The notes: a model not told the origin generated them from the sequence alone. Counted from the stretch's first letter, positions 12,051-24,729 are shown. The stretch is DNA of 64,000 nucleotides from Paulownia fortunei (GCA_019321725.1 CM033111.1:10602001-10666000); one strand, 5' to 3'. Made by a program: numbers and translations.

Positions 12051-13181
12051 ATAGTTAAAAATCCACTTACATCTATCTTGGACACTAACAAACTTACTGG
12101 TCCTAATTTTGTTGATTGGCTGAGAACCTTTAGATTGTTTTGGAATCTGAAAAATGGCTTATATCCTCCAAGTCACGCTACCGTCGGGACCTTCGATAGA
12201 TGCCACTAACAAGGAGCTTGTCAAACATTGCAAGCATGTCAATGATGATATGCAAGCAGGTTGTTATATGTTAGCATCTATGTCGAATGAGCTGAAGAGA
12301 TAACATGAGGGTATGATACATGTTACCAATAGCCTACTTCATCTTCAAGAGTTGTATGGTGAAAACACGATGCAAGTAAGGTACTCTATCTCAAAAGAGC
12401 TTTTCAGATATCGTATAGCCGAGGGTTCTTCAGTTCATGAACATGGACTGAGGATGATATGCCTCATTGAAAGGCTCGAATCCTTGGGAATCATTATGGA
12501 TAACAAACTATACTTAGATTTGATTCTGCAATCTCTACCTAGCTCATCCGACTCCTTCCTAATCAACTTCATCATGCACAAGATGGAGACTAGTCTCTCT
12601 AAGTTTGTTAGCATGTTGAAGATGGATTTTTTTTTGTCAATGAAGAATTTTTCCAACTCGGAGATACAATTTGACTAAATGACTTGTGAATTATCTGATT
12701 GCTTATTATGGAATCTTCTCTTCTTTAATGTTGCCCGATTCATATACTTCTACTTTTCTTAATCGAAATAATAGAATTTGATTGACTTTTGAAAGTTCTT
12801 TTATTATTCTTTTTATCAAAATAACACTTTTGATAACCTATTTTTTTCTTTCTTTTGAAACTTTTTGAATTAATTTTGTTTTTCCTATTAGAACTTGAAA
12901 ATACTTTTATTTTAATTTTCCATTTTTTTTCAAATTCCTTAAAAATGGGTTTAAAAGTTGAAGGTCGTTTTCAGGGCGTGAGTCCACCATAAAAAGGATA
13001 AGTTTTCATGCTTATTGGGTTTTCATCCCAATCAAAGACTACCATATCTAAGAAAGGGAAAGAGAAAAGATCATCAAAGAAGAGCAAAAAGCTGAAAACA
13101 GGTGGTAGGGTTAAGAAAGGTCCGAAAGCTTATAACAAATGCTACTAATGCAGCAAGCTGGGGCATTGGAGGAGGAACTGC
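12051..13181 (+). pseudogene. Copia gag remnant
   Basis: The reading frame from about 12051 gives the gag start ILDTNKLTGPNFVDWLR, then CYMLASMSNEL. An open stretch at 12313-12678 (121 codons) carries the conserved LQELYGE ... YRIAEGSSVHEHGLRM region of plant copia gag (UBN2 type). A CX2CX4HX4C zinc knuckle (CxxCSKLGHWRRNC) lies at 13140-13181, but one of its codons is a stop (TAA, 13146-13148). Other stops and frameshifts are present, so the gene is dead. Gag would form the virus-like particle; the knuckle would bind RNA. Confidence 0.75.
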
Positions 13182-13515
13182 AACAAGTACCTCGTGTCTT
13201 ACCAGAATAGTTGTAGTATGTTCTTTGTTAAAGTTAACGATGGTTCTTGGGTATTGGATAATGGTTGTGGTTCTCATCTATGTAATAACTTGTAGGTATT
13301 GACAAGAAGCAAGAAGTTAAGTGAAGGAGAGACAACCCTTCTGCTGGGGAATAGAGCAAAAGTTTTTGTGTTAGCCATAAGAACTGTCTAATTAGCATTA
13401 GGTAGAGGGAAAAGAATAGTTTTAAATAATTGTCTTTATATTCCCCAGTTAATAAACAAGATTGTCTCTATTCTAGTTTTGGATAGAGAAGATTTTAGTT
13501 TTCTAATAAAAGATG
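13182..13515 (+). pseudogene. Copia protease remnant
   Basis: The frame continues from the zinc knuckle to SWVLDNGCGSHLCNNL, equivalent to the aspartic protease motif D-T/S-G-A/C in copia elements. The catalytic Asp is at 13257-13259. A TAG stop follows about 10 codons later. Downstream residues (LLLGNRAKVFVLAI, NNCLYIP) still follow the copia pattern. Confidence in the call is fair; the enzyme cannot be made. Confidence 0.65.
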
Positions 13516-14056
13516 GAAATTGTTCTATTTACCTTGATTTTTCTTTATTATATGTGGGAATGTTGGCAAATGATTCATACACTTTTCAACCCCAAAGTTA
13601 TATCTCTAAGATTAGGTTATATCTCTAAAAAGAGAGTTCACAAGATGACACTATTGCTTGAAATTAAGGACTTGCAAGAAATACAAACATGTAAATATTG
13701 CCTTAAGGGAAAGATAACTAAATCACCATTTATTGGACAAGTGGAGTGAGACATTAACAGATTAAATTTGATCCACTCAGACGTATGTGAACCACTAAGT
13801 GTTAGTGCTTGAGGGAACTATTCTTACTTCATTACCTTTAGAGATGATTATTCTAAGTTTGGGTATGTGTATCTCATGAGATATAAGTCTAAAGCCTTTG
13901 AAAAGTCCAAAGGATTCAGGCATGAGGTAGAGAATCAAACTGGGCGAAGTGTCAGGATTCTTCAATCTGATCGAGGTGGAGAAGACTTAAGTAGTGAGTT
14001 CATTAAGTATCTACGAGAGAATAGAATTCTCTCCTAGTAGACTCTGCCTGGAAAGT
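13516..14056 (+). pseudogene. Copia integrase, N-terminal and core part
   Basis: Contains the GAG-pre-integrase segment with TCKYCLKGKITKSPF (13690-13730), which includes the CX2C of the zinc-binding region. The integrase core follows: first catalytic Asp in LIHSDVCEP (about 13770), second in ILQSDRGGE (about 13970). The segment ends ENRILS, two stops, TLPG at 14056. There the copia reading breaks off and LTR-like sequence starts; the core resumes at 14964. A stop interrupts it near 13810. Confidence 0.75.
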
Positions 14057-14963
14057 TGTTGTGGATTTGGCGAACACAAGTGAACATTATCATTAACAAT
14101 TAGTAAAGTGAAGAGTGAGTATCATTCCCACGAGGACTGAGATTTACTAAGTACCAAAATTATGTCATCTCTAACTTTAATTGAATAAACGCAAGAAAAT
14201 ATTAATGATGGTAAACTAAACCCAACTAAACTAAACTAATAATCAAAAGCAAATAAAGATAAAATTCAATAACTTAAAAACCTAGGTTTTATGATTTTAC
14301 CATAATTAGTCTGAATAAACAATCTATCTCATCAATCTCGATTTATTTCTCAAGTGATAATTGAGAATTTCTAAATTATTCACTAGCCTCTCCCAAAGTC
14401 TAATGGAAAAATGCTCAATTTGCAGCGCCCAGACTCTGGTAGGATCAGTCATTTTTCAAGCAATTTTCGAGCTCTTTTTTAGTCTGAATTAGCTTTTATT
14501 GTCTTTTAATGTATTATAGCTCTGTGTCTATAAACACTTGAATAAACTCCAAATGAAATCTGTGGAGAGAATTATGCCTCAAATACCAAGATGTGCCACA
14601 CCAGAAAGTTTCAATCCAGTACTGACTCTTTAACCTAACTTTTCTCAGTGAAATCGATTAAACTGGGCTACATGGTAAACGTACAAGTTGTACATCTATT
14701 CTTGGCTTTCTAATGGATCAAATATCAAATCAATATAGTACATAATCAAAGAATTATGATTGAAATACAAATATTGCCATCAATAGCACCATAATTGAAT
14801 TCTTTAAAATTTTAACCAAGTTTTTATTTTTTTTTATTTTCTTCTCCTTTTACCATTACCTATAAGATTTCAAATTAAATGCTTAAAATTAACATAAAAA
14901 ATTGACAACAAATCAAATGTTAATGAAAAGACATACGAATTATTGATATAAAAGCAACTTAAC
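14057..14963 (-). mobile_element. Gypsy-type LTR inserted in copia integrase
   Basis: These 907 bases interrupt the integrase core between TLPG and TPQLNGVAER. The insert shares its edge region with the LTR at 3581, including TATCATTCCCACGAGGACT, TACCAAAATTATG, and TTATGATTTTACCATAATTA. It has no coding content, so it is probably a solo LTR or LTR piece. I could not find a clean target duplication; boundaries are inferred from where the integrase reading stops and resumes. Confidence 0.6.
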
Positions 14964-15475
14964 ATACACCCCAACTCAATGGGGTAGCCGAGCGACAGAA
15001 CGAAACCTTGCTTGACATGATTTGGTCCATGATGAGCTTCATGAAGCATCCTCATTCATTCTGGAGTTATGCCGTAGAAACAGTGGCATTTTTACTCAAT
15101 AAAGTGCCATCAAAGTCTATGCCTAAAGTGACATGAGATGTAGCATGACAAAGCCTCCTCTTACAAGTACCTTAAGGTATGGAGATGCCTGCTTATGTGA
15201 AGCAACAAATGGAAGATAAGTTAGATGTGAGATCCCAACTTATGCAAGTTTGATGGGTATCCAAAGGAATCTATTGGGTACTACTTCTATGGTCCATTGG
15301 ATAAAAGGTGTTTGTTTTGAGGAATACCATCTTTATAGAGAAAGAGAATTTATTGGATAGAAATGGCGAGATCATGGTGCTTGAAGAAATTCAAGAGCAA
15401 CAAACAATTCCATATGAGGCAGTGGTAACTAAACACATAAACATTTCTAGAACACAACCTCCAAGGAGATTTGGA
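14964..15475 (+). pseudogene. Copia integrase, C-terminal part
   Basis: Resumes with TPQLNGVAERQNETLLDM, which carries the third catalytic residue (Glu in AER), then FWSYAVETVAFLLNKVPSKS. All three acidic residues of the copia integrase therefore still exist, but on separated pieces. Downstream text (EIQEQQTIPYEAVVTKHINI then PPRRFGRI) is the linker before reverse transcriptase and runs to the gypsy insertion point at 15480. Confidence 0.75.
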
Positions 15476-15480
15476 AGGAT
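15476..15480. repeat. Target site duplication, left copy (AGGAT)
   Basis: AGGAT directly precedes the left LTR and is repeated at 26643-26647 after the right LTR. Five base pairs is the size expected for LTR retrotransposon integration. Confidence 0.85.
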
Positions 15481-17512
15481 TGGTCAATTGTCGCAAGCCT
15501 ACCAAAATTAAACCTTACTTTTCAATAATTTTTCAACAAGTATATAAAGTGAGTAAGAGTAGATTCCACGAGGATCAAGACTAACTGATTTACTATCGAC
15601 TTACTAACTAAGATTTTTAACTTCAAAATTACTAACCTAAAACTAAGACTTCAACAATAAAACTTTAGAAATAAACAACAAACGGTTGGGGGGTTGAATT
15701 GAGTAACTAAATTGCAGAAATTAAAACTAATTAAAATGTAAAGTAATTAAAATCAAAATAACAAGTAACAATCAATTAAAGTTGGTTGAGGTTTTCTTTG
15801 CTGCCACTAGACAATGGGTTGTAATTTAATATCAATATTACTAACAACTTGCCATTGAAATTATTAACCATAGGTAATAACAAAATCTATAACCACAATC
15901 TTTTCTTAGTTAGTTGTTAGGTAGAACAAGCTCTCTACCTAATTCTCTACCCAACAAACAACCTAGAATAAGCTCTTTAGATTTAATTTAATGGATGCAT
16001 TAAAACAAGAAAGATAGATTAATCTAAGCAACAACCACACAAGCTCGAGTCATTTAAGTTAAGTTATGTTTTCTATTATAATTAACAAAAATATCCCATA
16101 ATTATTGATCACTATTTACTACACATGATTAGAAATTCAAAATAATTACGGATCTAAAATCTCTAATCTAGTTGTAGGGAGTTCTCAAACCCAATTTGGT
16201 TGCGCACCCAAACAAAGCAAAAAATACTCATAAGATATTAAGCATAGAAAAACATAAACAACTTCAATTGAAAAGTTGGTCAATAATATCAAATATTTAA
16301 TTACAAGAATTCATGTATAGGGCTTTGAAATCACCCTTAACCAAGAAGGAAGTTTAGCCTAACATGATAAAAAATGACAAAAAAAATTAAAATTAACAAC
16401 ATTAGGAGTCAAAGAAACTTATTGATTGAAGAAGATAGTTGAGGTTGATGGTGAATTATAGATGTTTCCTCCTCCAAGTTTTTTCCACTTTGTCTTCCTT
16501 GATGTCCAAGACCCCAAGATTGTTTTTCAAATATGTGTATGAATTCTAGAGAATGATTATCCCTTGGTTTAAGCCCCTCTTCCCCTTTTAAATGATGAAT
16601 GACCCCTAAAAACCTTCCACTTTTCATGGCTTGTGTAAAAGAATCTTCCAAAAGAAACCTGAAATTCTTCCATTTTTTTTTGTCTTTTTTCCATGTTTCC
16701 TCTCCTTTTCCTCCTTGTTTTTAGGCCAAAAGAAGTCCCCATATTTGTCTTGGAATATTCTTTTTAAAGTCCTCCAAAAAGAAGTCCTAAAACCGGACCT
16801 AAAAATTGTATTTTCAAATTTTCACAAACTGGGGCCACGGCTCCAAACATTCTATCCTATTGGCACCACAACTCTGATTTCTAGGGCCATAGTGCCAAAC
16901 CATCTGTCCTCTTAAAGCTACGACTCTAATTTCCAAGGCCGCAACACCAAATATTCTATCTTATTGGTGTTACGGCTCCAATCATTCTTTCTGTAGGCCA
17001 TTTTTTAGCATTTTTTAGTTTAAATTATCCTTTTATGTTTCTAATGAATTGTAGCTATGTGTTTTGGCTTTTAATAGACACTTGAATAAACTCAATATTA
17101 TTTATGTGGAGACAGTTATGCCAAAAATACAAAAACTGTCATCTCTAGAATTTTTAGTATATGTTTACTTTTTAATTAACTTTTTCTCTTTGAAATCAAT
17201 TGAATTGGGATATGTTGTCAACATTAAAGTTGTAGATCTATCACTTATCTCTTCAATGAGCTAAGAATCAGGTTAATAAAGCTTTAGATCATAAACTTAT
17301 GCCTGAAATACAAAACTTGGCGCAATGGCACCGTGACAATAAGATTTTGCCCAAGAATGCTTGTTTCAACTTCGTTTTAGCTCATTTTTAATCTCTTGAT
17401 CTCAAAACTCCTACTACACACAAAACATTAATAAAAATATAATATTAACAAGAACAAAGCAAAGAAGCCATAGTGAAATTGATACAAAATAAGTAAAAAT
17501 ATACATTTATCA
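15481..17512 (-). mobile_element. Nested gypsy element, left LTR (3' LTR)
   Basis: Runs from TGGTCAATTGTCGCAAG to ATTTATCA (TG...CA, 2032 bp) and pairs with 24730-26642. Over the first 130 bases the two LTRs differ at roughly one position in nine by eye, mostly transitions. Several indels explain the length difference. As the element is on the minus strand, this left copy is the 3' LTR. Confidence 0.9.
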
Positions 17513-17530
17513 AATTCCCCACACTTAACC
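17513..17530 (-). other. Polypurine tract of nested gypsy element
   Basis: On the minus strand this reads GGTTAAGTGTGGGGAATT, directly upstream of the 3' LTR start TGATAAATG. It would prime plus-strand DNA synthesis. Confidence 0.8.
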
Positions 17531-19223
17531 TTTGCTTGTCCTCGAGCAAACCTAAAAACACAAACTAAGCTAATCCATTTTCATACAAAATCACGATTAC
17601 ATTTAACATATGCAATAAGCTTTTAAATCCCTAGGTGGACAATAGAGGATGAGTTGTAGTTTCGTTAAGGCTTCCGGTGGTGATACCCACAAACATCTAT
17701 GACACTTAACTTCTAACAATTAATTTTCATGGAGCAATAAAGTAATATGATAATGACATCAAACAAGTGTTGAATCTAATCCTTAGTTATTCAAAAGTAA
17801 ATACGCTTCTACAATAATCATACTTAAGTGTGTGAGTATGTGAATAACCATTGTCAATAGTAATGAAACCATGCATGATTCAAATAGGTGAATTCTTATA
17901 GAACCTCACAAATCTCTAATGAGAGAGTTGAACATAATAGGCTCATCCCTTGGCACATATCTCCACTACACTGAAGGCACTACATGAAATCAAAGGATCT
18001 TAAATAATGGTTGTAATGGGGCTAAGGGGTAATGTGTGGCATAAGAAAGAAAAGAGTATGATGCAACAAAGATTCTAAAAACTTTATAGAATGAGAAATA
18101 TAAATCTCATCAAGGAATGATTCTCATAATCCACAAGTTTCAACATTGAGGCCTAATATTATTGTGTTGGACCCTTCTTCACTATTCTCATCAACTTTGC
18201 AATATTCTATTTTTAGTTGCAACTCACAAAAAGTTTCTTTTTCAATACTTTACAACTTTATTCCTTTTTCATTTTTTTCTCTTTTTTTGGTATAAATATG
18301 TTTTGTTAATATTTTTCCTTTCTTTCCTTCTTTCTTTGAGCTCCCCCATACGTATCTTCTATTTCATCCCAAATTTATTTTGCAAACTTACCTTGTCATT
18401 GAAATGTCTCAAGTTCCAATTCATTTTTAGAACAAGGGTGGGATAATAGTGTATTTATGTTAGGTAAGAAGATATGGTTATCACAAAAATAGTTTATTCA
18501 ATAAAAGGCTCAAAATGGCTCACTATGGGGAATGTTATCTAGGAAATAAGCAGATTTAGCTATGGTGCTAGAAATCCTAGTGTCTTAATCATTCTTCATA
18601 TGAGGCTCAATTAGTTGTTCGCCTCGACAGACCTCCGAAAGAGTTCTAATATTCAACCCCCACACATCAAAATCCAAGTGATAATTAAAGTGAGGGTGTA
18701 AGAACTACCTATTTTGACATGCTTGTCTCCATGCCGAATAACATAACTATTTGTGCAAAAGGAGTTAAGTATGATCATCACGAAAAACATATCGACCAAA
18801 GAATAACATCAAGGTCTAAAACAATACTTATCGTCAAATATAACCATAGCATTCAGGCTCAATTATTATCATAGAAATTAAAAGAACACCTAGGACTCAA
18901 AAATTTAAAAACTAGATACAAAGAAAACAAAACAAGGAAAGATGTACAAAAAACTCAAAAAAAATATAAATCATAAATCATTCTCCCCACACTTAATCCT
19001 TACATTGAATCTAGGCTACTAAAATAAAGAATTAAGTGTAATAAGATTGGATTGGTATACACAAACAAAGCAAAATAAAAGAACTAAATAAAATAAAATA
19101 GATAGAAAGAAAAGAGAGTGAGAGTTAGAGAGATCAAATCTGTGATTGTAAGCTCTCAACACTTTCTTTTCCATCCGTTGTGTTGCCTTCTAACAAGCGC
19201 TTGGTCATAAATAGGGGTTTCAT
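17531..19223 (-). mobile_element. Nested gypsy element, post-pol noncoding region
   Basis: About 1.7 kb between integrase and the polypurine tract. No ORF of the env-like type is visible, unlike 6570-7439. Parts recur at 3376-3580, so this region is shared between elements. Confidence 0.6.
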
Positions 19224-20426
19224 CTACATTCTCCAATTGAAAATCCTTGCAGTAGGTTTCAACTTATGGCCATTTACTTTGAATATCTTATCTGCCTTCA
19301 AACTTTGTATTTCAACTGCACCATGAGGAAAAACATTAGAAACAATAAAAGGGTCAACCCAACGAGAGCGCAATTTACCCAGAAACAACTTAATATGTGA
19401 ATAAAATAGAAGAACTTTTTGACCAATGAAAAAGTATTTTCTAGAAATCATCCTATCATGAAACGTCTTAGCCTTCTCTTTGTAGATTCGAGAATTCTCA
19501 TAAACATCATTACAAATCTCCTCAAGCTCTTGGAGCTGTAACTTCCTTTGTTCTACTGCTGCATCCATCTCTATGTTGCATTATTTCACTGCCCACTATG
19601 CTTTATGCTCTAGTTCCACTGGGAGTTAACAAGGCTTTTCATAAACTAACCGATAGGGGGACATGCCAATAGGAGTTTTGTAAGCTGACCGATATGGCTA
19701 TAAGGCTTCATCAAGGCAAATTTTCCAATCTTTCCTATTCACTTTGACCATTTCCTCAAGGATAAACTTGATCTCCCTATTAGACACCTTCGCTTGCCCA
19801 CTTATTTGTGGATGGTATGATGTGGAAACTTGATGTATGATGTTATACTTCTTGAAAAGAGCTTCCACTAACCTATTGCAAAAGTGGGTACCTTTATTGC
19901 TAATCATGGCTCGGGCCATGCCAAACCTTGCAAAAATATGGGACATGACAAAATATACTATAGTTTTTGAATCATTAGTCCAAGTGCCTTTGGCTTCCAC
20001 CTACTTTGAGATATAATCGACAACAAGTATAATGTAAGGATTACCAAAAGAAGAGGGAAAGGGGCCCATGAAATCAATGCCCCAAACATAAAAAATTTCA
20101 ACAAGTATATGAGTTTGTGGTATTTGATTCCTAGGTCCCAAATTACCTATCCTTTGACACTGATTATAAGACTTGCAATAGCGATACGCATCCGTGAATA
20201 ATGAGGGCCAATAGAAACCACTTTCAAGAATGTTAAGAGCAGTCCGTTTTGGTCCAAAATGTCCACCACATGTAAAGGAATGACAAAATTTTAGAGTGGA
20301 AATAAAATCACTTTCATGCACATACCTCTTTATCACTTGATCGGAACAATACTTCCAAAGGTATGGATCATCCCAAACGTAGTATTTAACATCACTCTTG
20401 ATCTTCTCTTTTTGTATCTTAGTCAA
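19224..20426 (-). pseudogene. Nested gypsy integrase, catalytic residues changed
   Basis: Three pieces: 20426-20001, 20000-19698 and 19568-19224. They show an HHCC-like zinc region (CHSFTCGGHFG ... YCKSYNQCQR), the core, and the C-terminal [10 protein letters not shown] motif. The first catalytic Asp is present (GIDFMGPFP). The second is Asn (MISNKGTHF, normally ISDxGTHF). The third is Lys (SGQAKVSNREIK, normally GQAEVSNREIK). One expected zinc-region Cys is Tyr. These three changes fit G-to-A transitions on the coding strand, as expected from decay of methylated cytosine. A short gap with stops separates 19568 from 19698. Confidence 0.85.
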
Positions 20427-22095
20427 ACATCTAGCAACCTCCTAGTGTCTAAGAAATTAACAACATCAGTATACCAAGGGGCTGTTGCACTCATTGCTAA
20501 AAGTTGCTCATCCAGAAAACCTTCGTTTAATGGCAATGCATCTTTCTCATGTACCAACCTACTAATATGGTCTGCAACCAAGTTCTCAGACCCTTTCTTG
20601 TCCTTATTTTCCAAGTTAAATTCTTGCATAAGAGGGATCCATCGAATGAGTCAGGGCTTGGTATCCTTCTTGGTGAGCAAGTACCTAAAGGCTACATGAT
20701 TAGAATAAAAAATTACTTTTGCACATATCAAATATGAACAAAATTTTTCTAAAGCAAAAATAACCACCAAAAGTTTCTTTTCGGTGGTAGAATAGTTTAG
20801 TTGGGCATTATTTAAAGTACATGATGCATAGTAAATGGCATAAGGAGTTCACCCTACTCACTGTCCCAATACAACACCAATCGCATAGTCATTTGCATCG
20901 TACATAAGTTCAAAAGGAAATTCCTAATTTGGGGGTTGGATGATAGGTGCTGGGTGAGGAATTTCTTGAACTCACTAAAAACTATCATACAATTGTCATC
21001 AAACTCAAAAGTCACATCTTTTGGAAATAATCTACACAAGAGGAGTGCTATTTTGGAGAAATTTTTAATAAACCTACGATAAAAACCTGCATGTTCAAGA
21101 AAAGAACAAATCTCCCTAACACTTGTGGGCGAGGGTAAAGAACGCACAAGATCAATCTTAGATTTATCAACCTCAATCCCCCTAACAGAGATGACATGCC
21201 CCAACACTATCCCTTGATCAACCATAAAATAACATTTCTCCCAATTGAGCACAAGATTATATTTAATGCATCTTTGGAATACAAGTATAATATTATCTAG
21301 CACTTATCAAATGAATCATCATAAATACTAAATTCATCCATGAATACCTTTGAGATGTTCTCAATGTACTCAAAAAAAATGTTTACCATACACCTTTGAA
21401 ATGTGACCAATGCATTGCAAAGTCCAAATGGCATGCGCTGGTTGGAAAATATACTAAATGGGCAAATAAAGATAGTCTTCTCTTGATCCTGGAGTAATGA
21501 CGATTTGATTGTACCTTGAGTAACCATTAAGAAAGCAATAATAAGTATGATCAGAAAGTCGTTCAAGCATTTGATCACTGAATGGTAAAGGAAAATGATC
21601 TTTGTGAGTAGAAGAATTAAGCTTCCTATAACCAATGCAAACTCCCCATCCGGTTTGAACTTTTAGAGGCACCAACTCTTGTTAATCATTTTATACTATA
21701 GCGATGCCGAACTTTTTAGGAACCACTTGGACCGGGCTTACCCACTTGCTATCCAAAATGGGGTAGATGACCCCAACATCAAGAAGTTTTATTATCTCTT
21801 TCTTCACAGCTTCCATCATAGGTGGGTTCAATCGCCTTTGGGCCACCCTCGTGGTTTTAGATTCCTCTTTTGGTAAGATTCGGTGCATGCACATAAATGG
21901 GCTAATTCCTTTAATATAGGTAATGGTACATCCAATAGTCGTCTTGTACTCACAGAGTACCCTAACAAGCTTAGCTTCTTGTGTATTGGTGATATTCTTA
22001 GCAATGATAACTGAAAGTGTTTCTTTCTCATATAAATACACATATTTGAGATGCTCCGGGATAGATTTGAGCTCCAATGTTGGTGCCTGCATCAT
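20423..22095 (-). pseudogene. Nested gypsy reverse transcriptase and RNase H
   Basis: The N-terminal part (22095-21691) has RRLNPPMMEAVKKEI and WVSPVQVVPKK. The core (21675-21297) has CIGYRKLNSSTHKDHFPLPF, FLNGYSRYNQI, MPFGLCNALVTFQRC and the active-site loop VFMDEFSIY. The normal loop is MDD, so the second Asp is Glu. Then come GHVISVRGIEVDKSKID and FYRRFIKNFS (21303-20854). RNase H continues to SENLVADHISRL near 20600. Several frameshifts divide the gene. It would copy the element RNA into DNA if intact. Confidence 0.85.
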
Positions 22096-22107
22096 AGAAG
22101 GTATAAG

Positions 22108-23187
22108 TCACTCATTAGTCAATGGTAAAGAAATGTAAGAGATATAATACTTTATAAATTGTGAAAATGAGTCCAATCCTTCCACTACTTCCTCCATATT
22201 TTCCAACAGTTGCACATCCATCTTTATCCCTTTCAAGTCCCTTATATAAAGATTGTTCCTCAATGCAACATCTAATCCATCATTGCTAATCAATTCAAAT
22301 ATTTGTTGAGCTATAGAATTAATAATATCAACTTCAAAAAATGGAATGCACATAACTAAATTACCTCATAGCTTCAAAAATATTAAATCTAATTATCTCA
22401 CCATCAAATTCCATAAATAATATGCCATCGTGAACATCAATTTTAGTCCAAGCTATTTTTAGGAATGGTCTCCCTAAGAGAATGAGTGTGGAATGTAAGA
22501 ATCTATCATCTTCCATCTCAAGAATATAAAAATCAGTAGGAAAAATCAATTCATTCACTTATACCAAAACATCATCCACAACTACTTTAGGGTATGCATT
22601 TGATCTATCCACTAATTTACAACACCAGTTTCTTCTCAAGGGCCTAGATTTAAAGAAACATAAATGGCATATGGCATGACATTGATTGATGCACCTAAAT
22701 CTAACATGCACTTTTCAAACCTAGTGTTACCAATAGTATAATGGATGGTGAAAGTACCCGGATCCTTGTACTTTGGAAGGAGTTTCCTTTGAAGAACTAC
22801 TGAAACATTCTCCCCCATACTTACTTTTTCATCATCTCTCAACTTTCTTTTATTAGTGCACAGCTCCTTGAGAAATTTGGCATAGCGAGGCACTTGCTTG
22901 ATGGCATCAAGAAGAGGGATATTAACCTCCACCTTTCAAAAAGTTTCAAGGATCTTCTTTTCCTACTCATCTTTTTTAGGCTTTGCTAACCTACCAAAAA
23001 AAGGTGGAGGTTTTACATAAGTATCAGAGAGAGGTTTAGGATTGGTTACCAACTTTGGATTATCCTTAACTATGAGTGGTAAATAAGTAGAAGACTGAGA
23101 ATCATCTAAGGAACGGATGGTATTGCTTGACTCTCCCTTCTCAACCTTCTTGGATACTTCTTTTCTTGGCAAGATGGGAGACTCCAA
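22108..23187 (-). pseudogene. Nested gypsy protease region
   Basis: Open pieces at 23187-22963, 22932-22636, 22558-22361 and 22353-22108. They give the gag-protease linker, then PRYAKFLKELCTNKRKL, LPPKYKDPG-like LLPKYKDPGTFTIHY, and the retropepsin motif LDLGASINVMPYAIY (catalytic Asp present). The later ILLGRPFL block marks the end of the protease fold. Frameshifts and a stop separate the pieces. Confidence 0.8.
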
Positions 23188-23559
23188 TTGCTTTCTGATT
23201 TAAAAAGTCACGACACTTGCATTTTTCTTAATATTCATCACAGGTTGGAAAGGTAACTTGCTTGATCCTTATATTTCCAATTAGCTTAAATTAGTGGCTA
23301 TTTTTCCCACTTGATTCTCAATATGTTGGATACAGGATTGTGTGGTTTGTTGAAATTTCATAATATTGGTAGCCGCACTTCACGAGATTCTCCAAGGATG
23401 CACCCGATTGTTGTGGGATTGAAAGGGTGGTTACACATTTGATTGGAGAAATCCCGATGGTTGGTTTGATATTTAAAATAGAGTGGGTTATTGTTGTTGG
23501 TTCCCGTATCTCAAATTGGGATGATCCTTCCATCCTTCATTATAAGTGTTGGAGAAATG

Positions 23560-24436
23560 ATTATATTTTTGCCTTGGTTGACTTGAAAAACCACCAATCA
23601 CATCTGCTTGCTCCATAGAACTTTCTTGGAGGGATGGATGCATATCCGTGGAATGCTCTACCATGCAACATACTCCACATACTTTGACTTACTGCCCTAC
23701 AGCCATTTGTTGCACTAAAGAGGTGAGGTGTGAGAGTTTTTGTTCAATAAGTGATGTGTTCACCTTATTGACACTCTTATGTGGTGGTGGTGGATTATTA
23801 CGGGTGATGAATTGTTGAGAATTTAAATCCATGTTTGCAATTAGATTCCTTGCTACCTTAAGTATCTTGTCAACTAAAGCCCCTCCACTTGTAGCATCAA
23901 TCATGCTTCTTTCTATTGTCATAAGCCCTTCATAGAAATATTGGATGAGAAGTTGATCGTTGATTTGATTATGAGGACAACTGGCACACAACTTCTTAAA
24001 TCTTTTCCAATACTCATAGAGAGATTCTCCATTGTATTGTCGAATCCCACATATTTCTTTTTAGATGCTCCCTACCTTGGATGCTGGAAAATACCTCTCA
24101 AGAAACACCAATTGTATTTCGTTCTATGTGATAATCGTGCTAGACGGTAGATAATAAAGCTACTCCTTTGCTAAATCTGCTAATGAAAAAGAAAAGGCAA
24201 TAAGCTTGATATTTTCTTCTAAAATGCCAGCTGATTTCATACTAGATCACGACATGAAATTCCTTCAAGTGTTTATTTGGATCCTCACCCGCAAAACCAT
24301 GGAATGTGGGTAAAAGATGAATCATCCCAAATTTGAGTTCAAAACTGACTTCCAAGTTGGGATAGGTGATGTACAATAGTTGATTCTCCAAATTAGGAGC
24401 AGCCAATTCTTTCAATATTCTATGATTATGTGTCAT
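23560..24436 (-). pseudogene. Nested gypsy gag remnant
   Basis: Begins MTHNHRILKELAAPN at 24436, about 280 bases after the PBS, and includes FHGFAGEDPNKHLKEFH. The retrotransposon gag domain follows with FLERYFPASKVGSI, ESLYEYWKRFKKLCASCPH and IQYFYEGL (24110-23930). A zinc knuckle CGVCCMVEHSTDMH lies near 23650-23690; its last position is His where Cys is usual. Stops and frameshifts are present. A homologous scrap lies at 29866-30545. Confidence 0.8.
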
Positions 24437-24711
24437 TTTAATAGTTTTGGATTGATGAGAAGTTTTAGAGGTAGGAGGAAGAGCTTCAAACTCGAGCTAG
24501 GGTGGTGAATTGATTGGAGATATAGGTGGAAGTAGTGGCAACGGTATGTTCAAATTAATCCAAACTTGCTCAAATCTCAACCTCAAGTGCTCCGATGATA
24601 TAAAATCTAAAAATAACAAGAATACAAACTAAAATAAACTAACAAAAAGAAGTAAGTAAAATAAAATACAAAACTAAAAAGATAATGAATCAATTAGACG
24701 CTTGAACCTTA

Positions 24712-24729
24712 GTAATGGCGCCAAAAACT
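24712..24729 (-). other. Primer-binding site of nested gypsy element
   Basis: On the minus strand the stretch next to the LTR reads AGTTTTTGGCGCCATTACT. TGGCGCC is the start of the PBS complementary to the tRNA-Asp 3' end used by Athila/Tat elements (normally TGGCGCCGTTGCCGGGGA); the rest has diverged. Confidence 0.7.

Noticed and set aside
18162..18446. Plus-strand ORF of 94 codons rich in Phe and Leu
   Set aside because: It is antisense to the post-pol region of the minus-strand gypsy element and arises from a T-rich stretch.
20316..20699. Plus-strand ORF of 127 codons
   Set aside because: It is the antisense shadow of the gypsy integrase and RNase H on the minus strand.
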